A stretch of DNA of 64,000 nucleotides from Bin80 sp965116685 (GTDB lineage: Bacteria; Bacteroidota; Rhodothermia; Rhodothermales; Bin80): NCBI GenBank assembly GCA_965116685.1, contig OZ220707.1, positions 124,001-188,000 on the forward strand, written 5' to 3'. This document shows positions 57,192 through 64,000 of this stretch, piece after piece; positions within the stretch are counted from its first letter, which is position 1, and every line of letters begins with the position of its first letter. The position numbers and the translations under genes are program-made. The notes beneath the pieces are model-generated. The model worked only from the letters and a program-made list of their open reading frames with translations, had not been told where the DNA came from and did no database searches.

Positions 57192-58427
57192 TCAACGGAA
57201 TCGCAGTACACGTAGAGGTTGAATTCGTGATGCAGTGCGTGCAGGGAAATAGGAAGCTCCCAGACACAATAATAGTGATACCACTGCAACAAGTAGAAAA
57301 TCACTTACATGCATAGAAATAGGCGCTGTGTCCATGTAATAGGCCTCTGCAGGTAAGCCAATGATACCATAATGCATTTGCAGTGTACCAAGCCCCCATG
57401 CAATGATCAGTCCGATCACCGTTCCCAGCCCGCCTACAAAAAATCCCAGATGTAAATATAGTCGCCGAATATCACGCTGTGATGCCCCCATACTGGCGAG
57501 TATTCCAATCTCCCGGGTTTTTTCTAAAACAATCATTAAGAGTGTGCCCATTACGTTGAATGCAGCGACAAGGACGAGAACGCCAATTACCAATGGAATA
57601 ATCGCCTCCTGGAGATCAACCCATGCAAAGAGTCCTCGGTAGATCTCAAAAATACTGCGAACCAAAATCCCCAAACCCAATGATTCTTCAAGAAGCAGTG
57701 CCACCGATTGGGCTGCTGTCACATCTTGAAGCATCACATCAAAACGTGATACTTGCTCGGACGTGTAATCAAGCAGTTGCCGCGCTGTGTTAATGTCAGT
57801 AAACACGTAGGTTTGATCGAAGTCCGTCAGGGCAGTTTCATAAATTCCCGCGATTTCGAACTGCTTGAGGCGTGGCCGCGCGGTAAGGAGTGTTTCGGTA
57901 TTGCCTAAGTTCCTCGTGGAGAGTAAGGTCACGCGGTTGCCAATTGAGAGGCCAAGGTTTTCAGCAAGGCGGTTGCCAATTACAAGACGCGGGATTGTAG
58001 TTGGTTCAAAGTTACCCGAACCGCTGATGACATTTTCTTCCAGATAAACGGGGAGCCGATCCGTTCCCCATAAGCCGACTCCATCAATATCTTGGCTGGA
58101 TCTGCGGAGCAATACAAACTCAGTGACCACTGGTTGAACAGAAACGACCACATCGTGCTCTTTGATCTCAGTCATGAGTTCAGAGGCCTGATCCAGCGGA
58201 GCATGCCGGATGTTCTCAACCTGTACGTGGGCGCCAAACCCCGTGATCTTGGTTTCAATCTCTTCACTGAACCCGCGTACCACAGCGAGGGCCAAGAGCA
58301 GTGTTGCAACGCCAAGAGAGACCCCTCCAACTGCGATATAGGAGATGAGCCGCAAAAAATGACTGCCGCTATCTCCACCTTGAGCACCACGCAAATATCG
58401 CCAAGCTACAAAAATCTTAAAGGACAC
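57192..58427 (-). CDS. FtsX-like ABC transporter permease of the LolC/LolE type
   Basis: A 411-residue inner-membrane protein. An N-terminal membrane helix follows VAWRYLRGAQGG, and a periplasmic MacB_PCD-like domain (residues ~50-270) comes next. The C-terminal FtsX domain with three helices contains GTLLMIVLEKTREIGILASMGASQRDIRRLY and is typical of LolC/E. Such permeases release lipoproteins to the LolA carrier with the ATPase LolD. No lolD is in the window, so the assignment rests on similarity alone. It is on the same strand as the defence genes, 209 bp downstream of nothing else, and is separated from them by a gap. Confidence 0.82.
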   Translation of the reverse strand: MSFKIFVAWRYLRGAQGGDSGSHFLRLISYIAVGGVSLGVATLLLALAVVRGFSEEIETKITGFGAHVQVENIRHAPLDQASELMTEIKEHDVVVSVQPVVTEFVLLRRSSQDIDGVGLWGTDRLPVYLEENVISGSGNFEPTTIPRLVIGNRLAENLGLSIGNRVTLLSTRNLGNTETLLTARPRLKQFEIAGIYETALTDFDQTYVFTDINTARQLLDYTSEQVSRFDVMLQDVTAAQSVALLLEESLGLGILVRSIFEIYRGLFAWVDLQEAIIPLVIGVLVLVAAFNVMGTLLMIVLEKTREIGILASMGASQRDIRRLYLHLGFFVGGLGTVIGLIIAWGLGTLQMHYGIIGLPAEAYYMDTAPISMHVSDFLLVAVVSLLLCLGASYFPARTASRIQPLRVLRFR

Positions 58428-58892
58428 GGATCAAAGAGGCTGGTTTCAATTGCTTGTATTTTGTATCACGATCGCTGTCAATATGATGAATAGCGCTTCC
58501 CTGAGTGAAGATTCGCTCATTCATGTGTCGTTGTCCGGCGGGTGCCAGTGAGGTTACCGTACTTCAATTCAGTCAATTCCTGATAAAGAATAGAGTCCTC
58601 ATTCTGCTGGAGTCCCTTTTGCAAAAAACTCTCTGAAGAGTTCGACAATCATCATCCTATCCCCGTCTTTTTTAGATCCAAGCACATGCTGTTTCTATAC
58701 TTCCCTATAACGTCCATGCGCAACGCATTTTCTAAGAAAGTGGCTACCACGTTCCCCGCGCCGGATCGCTTGAATACGAAACCAATGTGTCCACGATATG
58801 GCCAGTTCATTTGTTGTCGCTGAATCGGTTTTTGTATAATTATATACTTTTAGAAAAACTATACATTACGACAATGGTTGTTTTATTTCGTC
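58428..58892. other. Intergenic region upstream of the lolC/E-type gene
   Basis: About 465 bp with no recognisable gene. A stretch at 58609-58650 loosely resembles the left half of the 97-bp MITE-like repeat (TTGCAAAAAACTCT, then TTCGACAATC), but it is too diverged to call. Confidence 0.3.
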
Positions 58893-59031
58893 CAAGACCT
58901 CAATACTGGAAATTATCCCCAAAAGAGGACACCGACGTGTAAGAAAAGAACAAAAAAAAGCCCTTTTTGACACCCCCTGGAAAATAGAGGACAGCAGAGA
59001 TTTGTAAAAAAATCCACTACAATTGCAAACT
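58893..59031 (+). mobile_element. Remnant of the 3' end of an IS1634-family element
   Basis: This ~140-bp segment tracks the last ~165 bp of IS-B with gaps and substitutions. Shared pieces include GGAAATTAT near the end of the transposase frame, AGCCCTTTTTGA, AAAAAAATCCACTAC and ATTGCAAACT, the start of the 13-bp terminal repeat. The rest of the repeat (TGCG) is found at 60504-60507, after the inserted IS110-family element. The rest of the IS is gone. Confidence 0.75.
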
Positions 59032-59135
59032 GGTGTAGTATAGCAGGTTCCAGTTCTGGGTAATATGTATTGTTTTGGTTACATTTTGTTATAATATAGG
59101 ATAGATAGCCACGAAGAAGGATCCTTGAGCAATTG

Positions 59136-59270
59136 CGACGGCTGATCAATCTGGTGTACGCATGCTAGGCCATAGGCCATAATGCTCAATATTTGAATTC
59201 GTCGGAGCTGCCATAATCTTGCGACTCGGGCTCGCGGTAATCGCTACCGAAAAGTTTGCACATGGGCTCT
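59136..59270 (-). ncRNA. Candidate bridge (seek) RNA of the IS110-family element
   Basis: In the non-coding end downstream of the transposase, two foldable internal loops can be drawn. The first is closed by GAGC/GCTC and CCAT/ATGG (59206-59214 with 59262-59269), with an inner hairpin CGGTA/TACCG. It carries CTTGCG (59218-59223) on one side and AAGTTTGCA (59252-59260) on the other. Together they match both halves of the element's actual insertion target, TTGCAAACTTGCG. The second is closed by CGACG/CGTCG (59136-59140 with 59200-59204) and carries CTGGTGTA (59151-59158), the same as the core plus the element's left end. The strand is assumed to follow the transposase. The left-donor guide is not convincing. 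Confidence 0.45.
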
Positions 59271-59321
59271 CCATCTTTGCTTGGGGATCCTTCTGCGTGG
59301 CTATTCTGTCGTATTGATAGT

Positions 59322-60434
59322 TCATGCAGTCTGAACGGGGGATTGCATGGCCTCCCATAGAAAGCCGGCCAGTTCGCGGGCAAGTGCAACCACCGCGACT
59401 TTGGGCGGCTTTCGTTTGGTCAGTGCTCGGTATCGTTGGTGTAAACGTTTTTGTGCCCGCTGGCTAATGGCCACGGTTCGGGCACTGCATTGCTTCTGCC
59501 GTTCACCAAGGGATATACTGATCCGGGGATAGTGTATGTATTTCCAGGCTGCACTCACCAAGGCTTTCCGCGCATGGACATTTCCAGTCTTGGTGATCGA
59601 ACCAGACCGAACGGTGTTCCCCGATGAACGCTGAGATGGAATCAGTCCCAGATAGGCCATCAGGGCGGTCGGTTTTTCAAACCGCCGCAAGTCACCGATC
59701 TCGCAGACCAGTTGCATGGCCGTAATCCGTCCAATGCCGCGAAAGCCCTGCAGAATCTGGATCGGTTCCTGAAACCTGATGGACTCGGACGCAGTCCGTA
59801 TCTGCTGTTCCACCTCCCGAATCCGTGACTGAATATAGATAATATCCGCCAGGCTTCCCCGTAATACCTGCGCGTCGTTGGGCTGATCCAATTCGACCTT
59901 ATTGATCCAAACCATAAACTTTTGCGTCCAGTTGCCTCCTGTATTATAGCTGTGTCCACGGCCATGCAAAAAATGAATGACTTGCATTTTGGATCGGTGG
60001 AGATTCTTCATCAGCGCTTCACGACTCCGGACAGATCTCAATTCCGAATCCAGAATAAAACATTCGCTCAAAAGACCCGCCGCAAAGTACTCGGCCAGCT
60101 TCCTGGCATCGCGCCGGTCTGTTTTAATTCGATCCCCAGTGCGCCGAGGAATAGAACCCGGCGCAATGATGGCACAATCAACGCCCAGGGCAGTCAGCGC
60201 TTCGTAGAGCGCCGTGCCGCAAAAAGACGCTTCGTAGCAACAACGGAAATCATCGTATTTAGACCGCATTGATGCCACAAATCTGGACAGACGTTCCGGC
60301 TTTTGTGCGGAAAACTCCCGCTCATCACAGAAACGCCGCAGATCCGCATCATAAACGCACGATGCAATCGTGGCACGGTGAACGTCCAGTCCGATAAAGT
60401 AACGCGTCTGAGAAGAAGGGGGTGGAGATAGCAT
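59322..60434 (-). CDS. IS110-family transposase (DEDD RuvC-like)
   Basis: A 370-residue protein with the two IS110 domains. The N-terminal RuvC-like DEDD domain begins YFIGLDVHRATIASCVYD (D17) and continues with CCYEASFCG and KTDRRDARKLAEYF. The C-terminal Transposase_20 domain has LQGFRGIGRITAMQLVCEIGDLRRF, then LMAYLGLIPSQRSSG and the motif SGSITKTGNVHARKAL, which carries the likely catalytic serine. IS110 recombinases exchange strands at a dinucleotide core under guidance of a structured RNA from the element's non-coding end (established for the family). The gene is intact. Confidence 0.93.
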   Translation of the reverse strand: MLSPPPSSQTRYFIGLDVHRATIASCVYDADLRRFCDEREFSAQKPERLSRFVASMRSKYDDFRCCYEASFCGTALYEALTALGVDCAIIAPGSIPRRTGDRIKTDRRDARKLAEYFAAGLLSECFILDSELRSVRSREALMKNLHRSKMQVIHFLHGRGHSYNTGGNWTQKFMVWINKVELDQPNDAQVLRGSLADIIYIQSRIREVEQQIRTASESIRFQEPIQILQGFRGIGRITAMQLVCEIGDLRRFEKPTALMAYLGLIPSQRSSGNTVRSGSITKTGNVHARKALVSAAWKYIHYPRISISLGERQKQCSARTVAISQRAQKRLHQRYRALTKRKPPKVAVVALARELAGFLWEAMQSPVQTA

Positions 60435-60711
60435 AGTAATTGAAAGTTAGGTTCAGCAGTAAGGATAAGGCTCGGCTGAGGAACCTGCTATGCTATTATA
60501 TCTTGCGTTAGGGGGATATGCCACTGACATGCTCCCATTCCCGAATCCGTTCCCTCCCGAAGATTTGATCTATATAGGATAACCATAATTGGACACCAGC
60601 CATTTCTGCACGGAAGGGATCAGGATAATATAGTTGTTTTGTCGCTTATCCAGTATCTCTTTCTGTTTCGCACGATGAAATACCTCCATCCACAATATTC
60701 ACGGTAGAACC

Positions 60712-60924
60712 ACATTCCCTTTACAATCTCTGCTCGGTTCCATCTGGTTTCCATCCCCCAGCCAAGTGGTACTCTAGCTCAGCCGATAATAAAGAATATG
60801 ACTTTTTCTTTATTTATGGCAACTCATAATTAAGTTTCGTAATTATCCTTAGAACCTCGTTGTTTGGCTTTCCCGATTTCCATGGAGTCATAATCCTGGC
60901 TCTGCGGTAGGATTTTGCGCTCAG
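60712..60924 (+). repeat. Long direct repeat flanking the fic gene, copy 1
   Basis: This 213-bp segment recurs at 62290-62506 in the same orientation, with only scattered differences and a few short indels. It runs from ACATTC(C/T)CTTTACAATCTC to GGATTTTGCGCTCAG. No coding potential or terminal inverted repeat is evident. The rest of the gap 60504-61031 shows no gene. Confidence 0.85.
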
Positions 60925-61031
60925 CTTTTTTCGGCAGTGAATATCATGGAATGGCAGTCGGTGGGAACATAATTAAGAATTTAGCACTTTCTTTAGTATA
61001 AAAGAGTCGAAATAGAATTTCATGATTCCGC

Positions 61032-62210
61032 ATGCAGCATAACAAAGTAAAGTCTCGAATAGGAAGTAATGTCCTCATTTCTTCTGTAGGGGACGAACGG
61101 GTTGAGGCATATCTGCCACCGTCGCTTCCACCAGACCCTCCAGTTAACATGGAGATGTTAGCAACCAAATTGGAAAACGCACATTTGGTCATTGGGAGAC
61201 TGGATGGTATGACGGCAATTTTGCCAGATATCCCCATATTTTTGTACACATATATCAGGCAGGAGGCGACGTTGTCGTCACAGATTGAAGGAACCCAGTC
61301 ATCATTGTCTGACCTGCTACTTTTCGAAGTTGATGGTGCGCCTGGGGCTCCTATAGATGATGTACAGGAGGTGTCCAACTATGTGGCTGCGATGATGCAC
61401 GGACTAAAACGTATTGAAGACCATTTCCCATTAAGTCAGCGCCTGATACGGGAAATACATAAAATACTTCTTTCCAAAGGCCGTGGGAGCACAAAACTTC
61501 CAGGGGAATTCAGGCGATCACAAAATTGGATCGGAGGGTCACGTCCAGGAAATGCCTTGTATGTTCCTCCTCCTCCAGAGAATGTCGTTGATTTGATGAG
61601 TGATCTGGAGAAATTCATCCACACGGATGATCCCAAATATCCCACGCTGGTAAAGGCTGGTATGATGCATGTTCAATTTGAAACAATTCATCCATTCCTA
61701 GATGGGAATGGGCGCTTGGGAAGGTTGATGATTACGCTCTTATTGTGCGTGAGTGGAGTTCTAAGACATCCGACTCTCTACCTCAGTCTGTATTTCAAGA
61801 CACACAGATCCCGTTATTACGAGCTATTACAGCGCGTGCGCACGCATGGTGATTGGGAAACATGGCTTGAATTCTTTTTGGATGGTGTGATTGATACGTC
61901 GGAGCATGCCATTGAAACTGCCCAAAAAATTTTAAAATTATTTGAGAGAGATCATGAGAAAATCAAGCAGTCGGGGCAGTTTACGGCATCATCACTTCGG
62001 GTACACAGGGGATTACAGGAGCGGCCAGTGCTTTCGGCATCGTATGCCGCCAAGAGTGCAGGCATTTCGTTACCGACAGTATATAATGCCCTCAGACACC
62101 TTCAAAGCATAGGCATCGTGAAAGAGGTAACTGGAAAGAAGAAGAATCGCATCTTTTCGTATGACGAGTATTTTCGGATTTTGGGTGAGGCCGGTGAATC
62201 TGCTGCGTAA
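61032..62210 (+). CDS. Fic-family protein (AMP-transferase type) with N-terminal inhibitory motif and C-terminal HTH
   Basis: A 392-residue Fic/DOC protein. The active-site motif HPFLDGNGRLGR (220-231) is intact. The inhibitory helix motif (S/T)xxxE(G/N) is present N-terminally as SSQIEG (82-87, Glu86), making it a class II, self-inhibited Fic. A Fic_N-type region precedes it, and the C terminus (SAKSAGISLPTVYNALRHLQSIGIVKE-like) reads as a winged helix that could bind DNA. Such proteins transfer AMP to protein hydroxyls; the target is unknown. No small antitoxin gene is adjacent, consistent with internal inhibition. The gene lies between two ~215-bp direct repeats, so it may have moved as a unit. 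Confidence 0.9.
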   Translation: MQHNKVKSRIGSNVLISSVGDERVEAYLPPSLPPDPPVNMEMLATKLENAHLVIGRLDGMTAILPDIPIFLYTYIRQEATLSSQIEGTQSSLSDLLLFEVDGAPGAPIDDVQEVSNYVAAMMHGLKRIEDHFPLSQRLIREIHKILLSKGRGSTKLPGEFRRSQNWIGGSRPGNALYVPPPPENVVDLMSDLEKFIHTDDPKYPTLVKAGMMHVQFETIHPFLDGNGRLGRLMITLLLCVSGVLRHPTLYLSLYFKTHRSRYYELLQRVRTHGDWETWLEFFLDGVIDTSEHAIETAQKILKLFERDHEKIKQSGQFTASSLRVHRGLQERPVLSASYAAKSAGISLPTVYNALRHLQSIGIVKEVTGKKKNRIFSYDEYFRILGEAGESAA

Positions 62211-62289
62211 AGAGTTCGGCTTGTGCGTAAGACTAATGTTCTAGGCTTGGCATAACAGGTTTTATCTGAACTTCCCCCCAGGCTACTTG

Positions 62290-62506
62290 ACATTCTCTTT
62301 ACAATCTCTGCTCGGTTCCATCTGGTTTCTATCCCAGATCCAGCCAAGTGGTACTCTAGCTCAGTCGATAATAAAGAATATGACTTTTTCTTTATTTATG
62401 GCAACTCATAATTAAGTTTCGTAATTATCCTTAGAACCTCGTTGTTTGGCTTTCCCGGTTTCCATGGAGTCATGATCCTGGCTCTGGAGCAGGATTTTGC
62501 GCTCAG
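62290..62506 (+). repeat. Long direct repeat flanking the fic gene, copy 2
   Basis: The second copy (217 bp) of the 60712-60924 repeat, starting 79 bp after the fic stop. The two copies are near-identical over their central ~120 bp. Confidence 0.85.
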
Positions 62507-62842
62507 ATCACCGTCACACATCTGGCTTGTAGCGCGTCATCATATGTATCCTTCTAAATCTTTCACTGGGACCAAAGCCATAAACTCTTCAGAACATCTC
62601 GCTTGTTGCCTTGCATAATGAAGCTAAAATTTAACGTGGAAAAACTTCCGCATGACTGCTAAGTATCAACGAAAATCAGCAGTGACCCAAACCGCTCTTC
62701 GTCCATTCAGAGTATCCGTACGTCTATGATTTGCCCTGCAATAAACGGCAGAGATACAGGAAAAATGGAAAGATTCTTGAACCCGAAGAGTATAACTATT
62801 TCGCATAATTCGTGACCATTCCAAACAATTGCCAATTCAAAA
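62507..62842. other. Intergenic region upstream of pruA
   Basis: About 335 bp without a recognisable gene or RNA. It presumably contains the pruA promoter, but I cannot place it. Confidence 0.3.
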
Positions 62843-64000
62843 ATGAGCAATAGCAAACCCGTGATCCCCGAAGCGATCAATGAACCCGTTCTGGACTATG
62901 CTCCCGGTTCGGCTGAACGTGCATCCCTTCATGCTAAATTGCGTGAACTCAAGCAAAGTGAAATGGAAATCCCGGCATTTATTGACGGGAACGCCGTCCA
63001 TACCGGAGATACCGTAGAAATCAGACCTCCCCACGAATTAAACCACCAGCTTGGCACCGTTCATAAATGTGGGAGCCGTGAAGTCAACCAGGCCATTAAC
63101 TCGGCACTTGAGGCCAGGAAAGAATGGTCAGAAATGGACTTTATAGATCGGGCAGGCATCTTTCTTAAAGCAGCAGAGTTGCTTTCCGGTCCTTGGAGAG
63201 ATACACTCAATGCCTCCACAATGCTTGGGCAAAGCAAGAATGCGTATCAGGCTGAGATTGATGCGGCATGCGAACTCATCGACTTCATTCGATTCAATGT
63301 CGAATATGCATCTGAGATCTATGAAGAGCAGCCCTACTCCGCCCCAGGGGTATGGAATCGCCTGGAATACCGACCTCTTGAAGGATTTGTATTTGCCGTG
63401 ACTCCATTCAACTTTACAGCCATTGCCGGAAACCTGCCCACTGCCCCAGCACTCATGGGAAATACGGTCGTCTGGAAGCCGGCATCCACCTCAGTCTATT
63501 CGGCATACTTCACCTATAAATTACTTGAAGAGGCCGGCTTACCCCCAGGCGTGATCAACATGGTGCCCGGTTCCGGGCCGATGATTGGAGATCCCGTACT
63601 CGCATCTCCAAGCTTTTCTGGACTTCATTTTACCGGTTCAACCGGAACGTTTCAGCATATGTGGCGGACCATTGGGGCCAATATTGCAAACTATGATACC
63701 TATCCCCGTATTGTTGGAGAAACCGGTGGGAAAGATTTTATTATCGCTCATGCATCCGCGGACCCGGATGTGATCGCGACGGCAATCGTGCGTGGAGCAT
63801 TTGAGTATCAAGGACAAAAATGCTCTGCAGCCTCACGCGTCTATTTGCCTAAATCTCGATGGAATGCAACCCGGGAAGCTTTAATCGGGCAATTGGAAGA
63901 GATCAAGATGGGGTCAGTTGAAGATTTTTCGAACTTTGTCAATGCCGTAATTGATAAAAAGTCCTATCAGAATATCTCAAGCTATATTGAGCATGCAAAA
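62843..64000 (+). CDS. pruA: L-glutamate gamma-semialdehyde (1-pyrroline-5-carboxylate) dehydrogenase, 3' truncated
   Basis: The frame runs open from ATG 62843 to the end of the window (386 codons), so the 3' end is missing. The protein oxidises glutamate semialdehyde to glutamate with NAD in proline breakdown. Aldehyde dehydrogenase motifs are VTPFNFTAIAGNLPTAPALMGNTVVWKPA, FTGSTGTFQ, the general-base glutamate in VGETGGKDF and the catalytic cysteine in YQGQKCSAASRVYLP. The N-terminal region (IPAFIDGNAVHTGDTVEIRPPHE) and the TFNFTAI/GNTV context fit the single-domain PruA of Gram-positive and FCB bacteria rather than the bifunctional PutA. No proline dehydrogenase gene is seen on this side. 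Confidence 0.93.
   Translation, partial: MSNSKPVIPEAINEPVLDYAPGSAERASLHAKLRELKQSEMEIPAFIDGNAVHTGDTVEIRPPHELNHQLGTVHKCGSREVNQAINSALEARKEWSEMDFIDRAGIFLKAAELLSGPWRDTLNASTMLGQSKNAYQAEIDAACELIDFIRFNVEYASEIYEEQPYSAPGVWNRLEYRPLEGFVFAVTPFNFTAIAGNLPTAPALMGNTVVWKPASTSVYSAYFTYKLLEEAGLPPGVINMVPGSGPMIGDPVLASPSFSGLHFTGSTGTFQHMWRTIGANIANYDTYPRIVGETGGKDFIIAHASADPDVIATAIVRGAFEYQGQKCSAASRVYLPKSRWNATREALIGQLEEIKMGSVEDFSNFVNAVIDKKSYQNISSYIEHAK

Larger units (their letters stand above)
59032..60503 (-). mobile_element. IS110-family (IS1111-like) element inserted inside an IS1634-type terminal repeat
   Basis: A ~1.47-kb element holding one transposase gene, with a long non-coding 3' end (59032-59321) and a short 5' end. 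Subterminal inverted repeats ATAGCAGGTTCC lie at 59040-59051 and, reversed, 60480-60491, which fits the IS1111 subgroup. The left junction reads TTGCAAACT, then GGTGTAG; the right junction reads ATTATAT, then CTTGCGTTA. The only shared bases are CT, the expected dinucleotide core. Removing the element restores AATTGCAAACTTGCGTTA, which contains the 13-bp terminal repeat seen in IS-B. Confidence 0.85.

Noticed and set aside
58609..58650. A possible third, half copy of the 97-bp MITE-like repeat
   Set aside because: It matches in short pieces only (TTGCAAAA, CTCT, ACAATC), with extra bases between; it could be chance.
59180..59199. A left-donor guide opposite CTGGTGTA in the second loop of the candidate bridge RNA
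   Set aside because: The expected complement of the right element end (AGATATAAT) is not there; only a short AT-rich resemblance is seen, so I do not claim it.
1..64000. tRNA, rRNA, riboswitch or CRISPR features
   Set aside because: I looked for conserved tRNA arm sequences, regularly spaced short repeats and known leader hairpins by eye and found none I could support.

Overview
The window looks like a chromosomal segment of a Gram-negative bacterium of the Bacteroidota/Rhodothermota (FCB) type. The evidence is a SusC/SusD outer-membrane pair, two large secreted proteins ending in type IX secretion (T9SS type A) sorting domains, a GWxTD-domain protein, and a VCBS/UnbV lipoprotein of the kind found beside SusCD genes. 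I cannot name a genus. Several genes appear to use TTG or GTG starts. I recognise no tRNA, rRNA or CRISPR array.

Bases 1-16100 are mostly core genes: a truncated LRR/T9SS surface protein, a Tat-type FAD oxidoreductase 3 nt upstream of a membrane multihaem cytochrome/TPR protein, murA, a cysteine desulfurase with a TIGR04282 transferase, thrB-thrC, a degenerate squalene/phytoene synthase-like gene, purM, plsY-gpsA and an AlbA_2 regulator. Bases 16100-30200 hold two copies of a ~97-bp MITE-like repeat, the SusC/SusD pair with a terminator, the divergent GWxTD and VCBS/UnbV genes, a frameshifted SRAP gene, an M24 peptidase, a glycosyltransferase and an RsbW-like kinase. Bases 30200-42200 hold a T9SS BNR-repeat protein, a GT-C/methyltransferase fusion, miaA, a rhodanese, a dif-like palindrome 240 bp upstream of a Xer recombinase, a MalK/UgpC-type ATPase divergent from a LacI regulator, purC and moaD-moaE.

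Bases 42290-57000 form a defence island read on the minus strand. The order is a PLD-SNF2 helicase, a large adenine methyltransferase resembling type ISP enzymes, and a Cap4/DUF4297-like nuclease-STAND NTPase-TPR gene resembling antiviral Avs proteins. That last gene is split by two complete insertion sequences. Each has clean terminal inverted repeats and a 4-bp target duplication, and removing both on paper restores one uninterrupted 1375-codon frame.

Bases 57190-64000 carry a LolC/E-type permease, the worn 3' tail of an IS1634-family element, an IS110/IS1111-family element, a Fic gene between two ~215-bp direct repeats, and the start of pruA. The IS110-family element sits exactly inside the 13-bp terminal repeat of the IS1634-type remnant, with a CT core. 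Its long non-coding end contains a foldable segment with guide-like matches to both halves of that target, so it is a candidate bridge (seek) RNA. I consider this and the doubly interrupted Avs-like gene the two most interesting observations.
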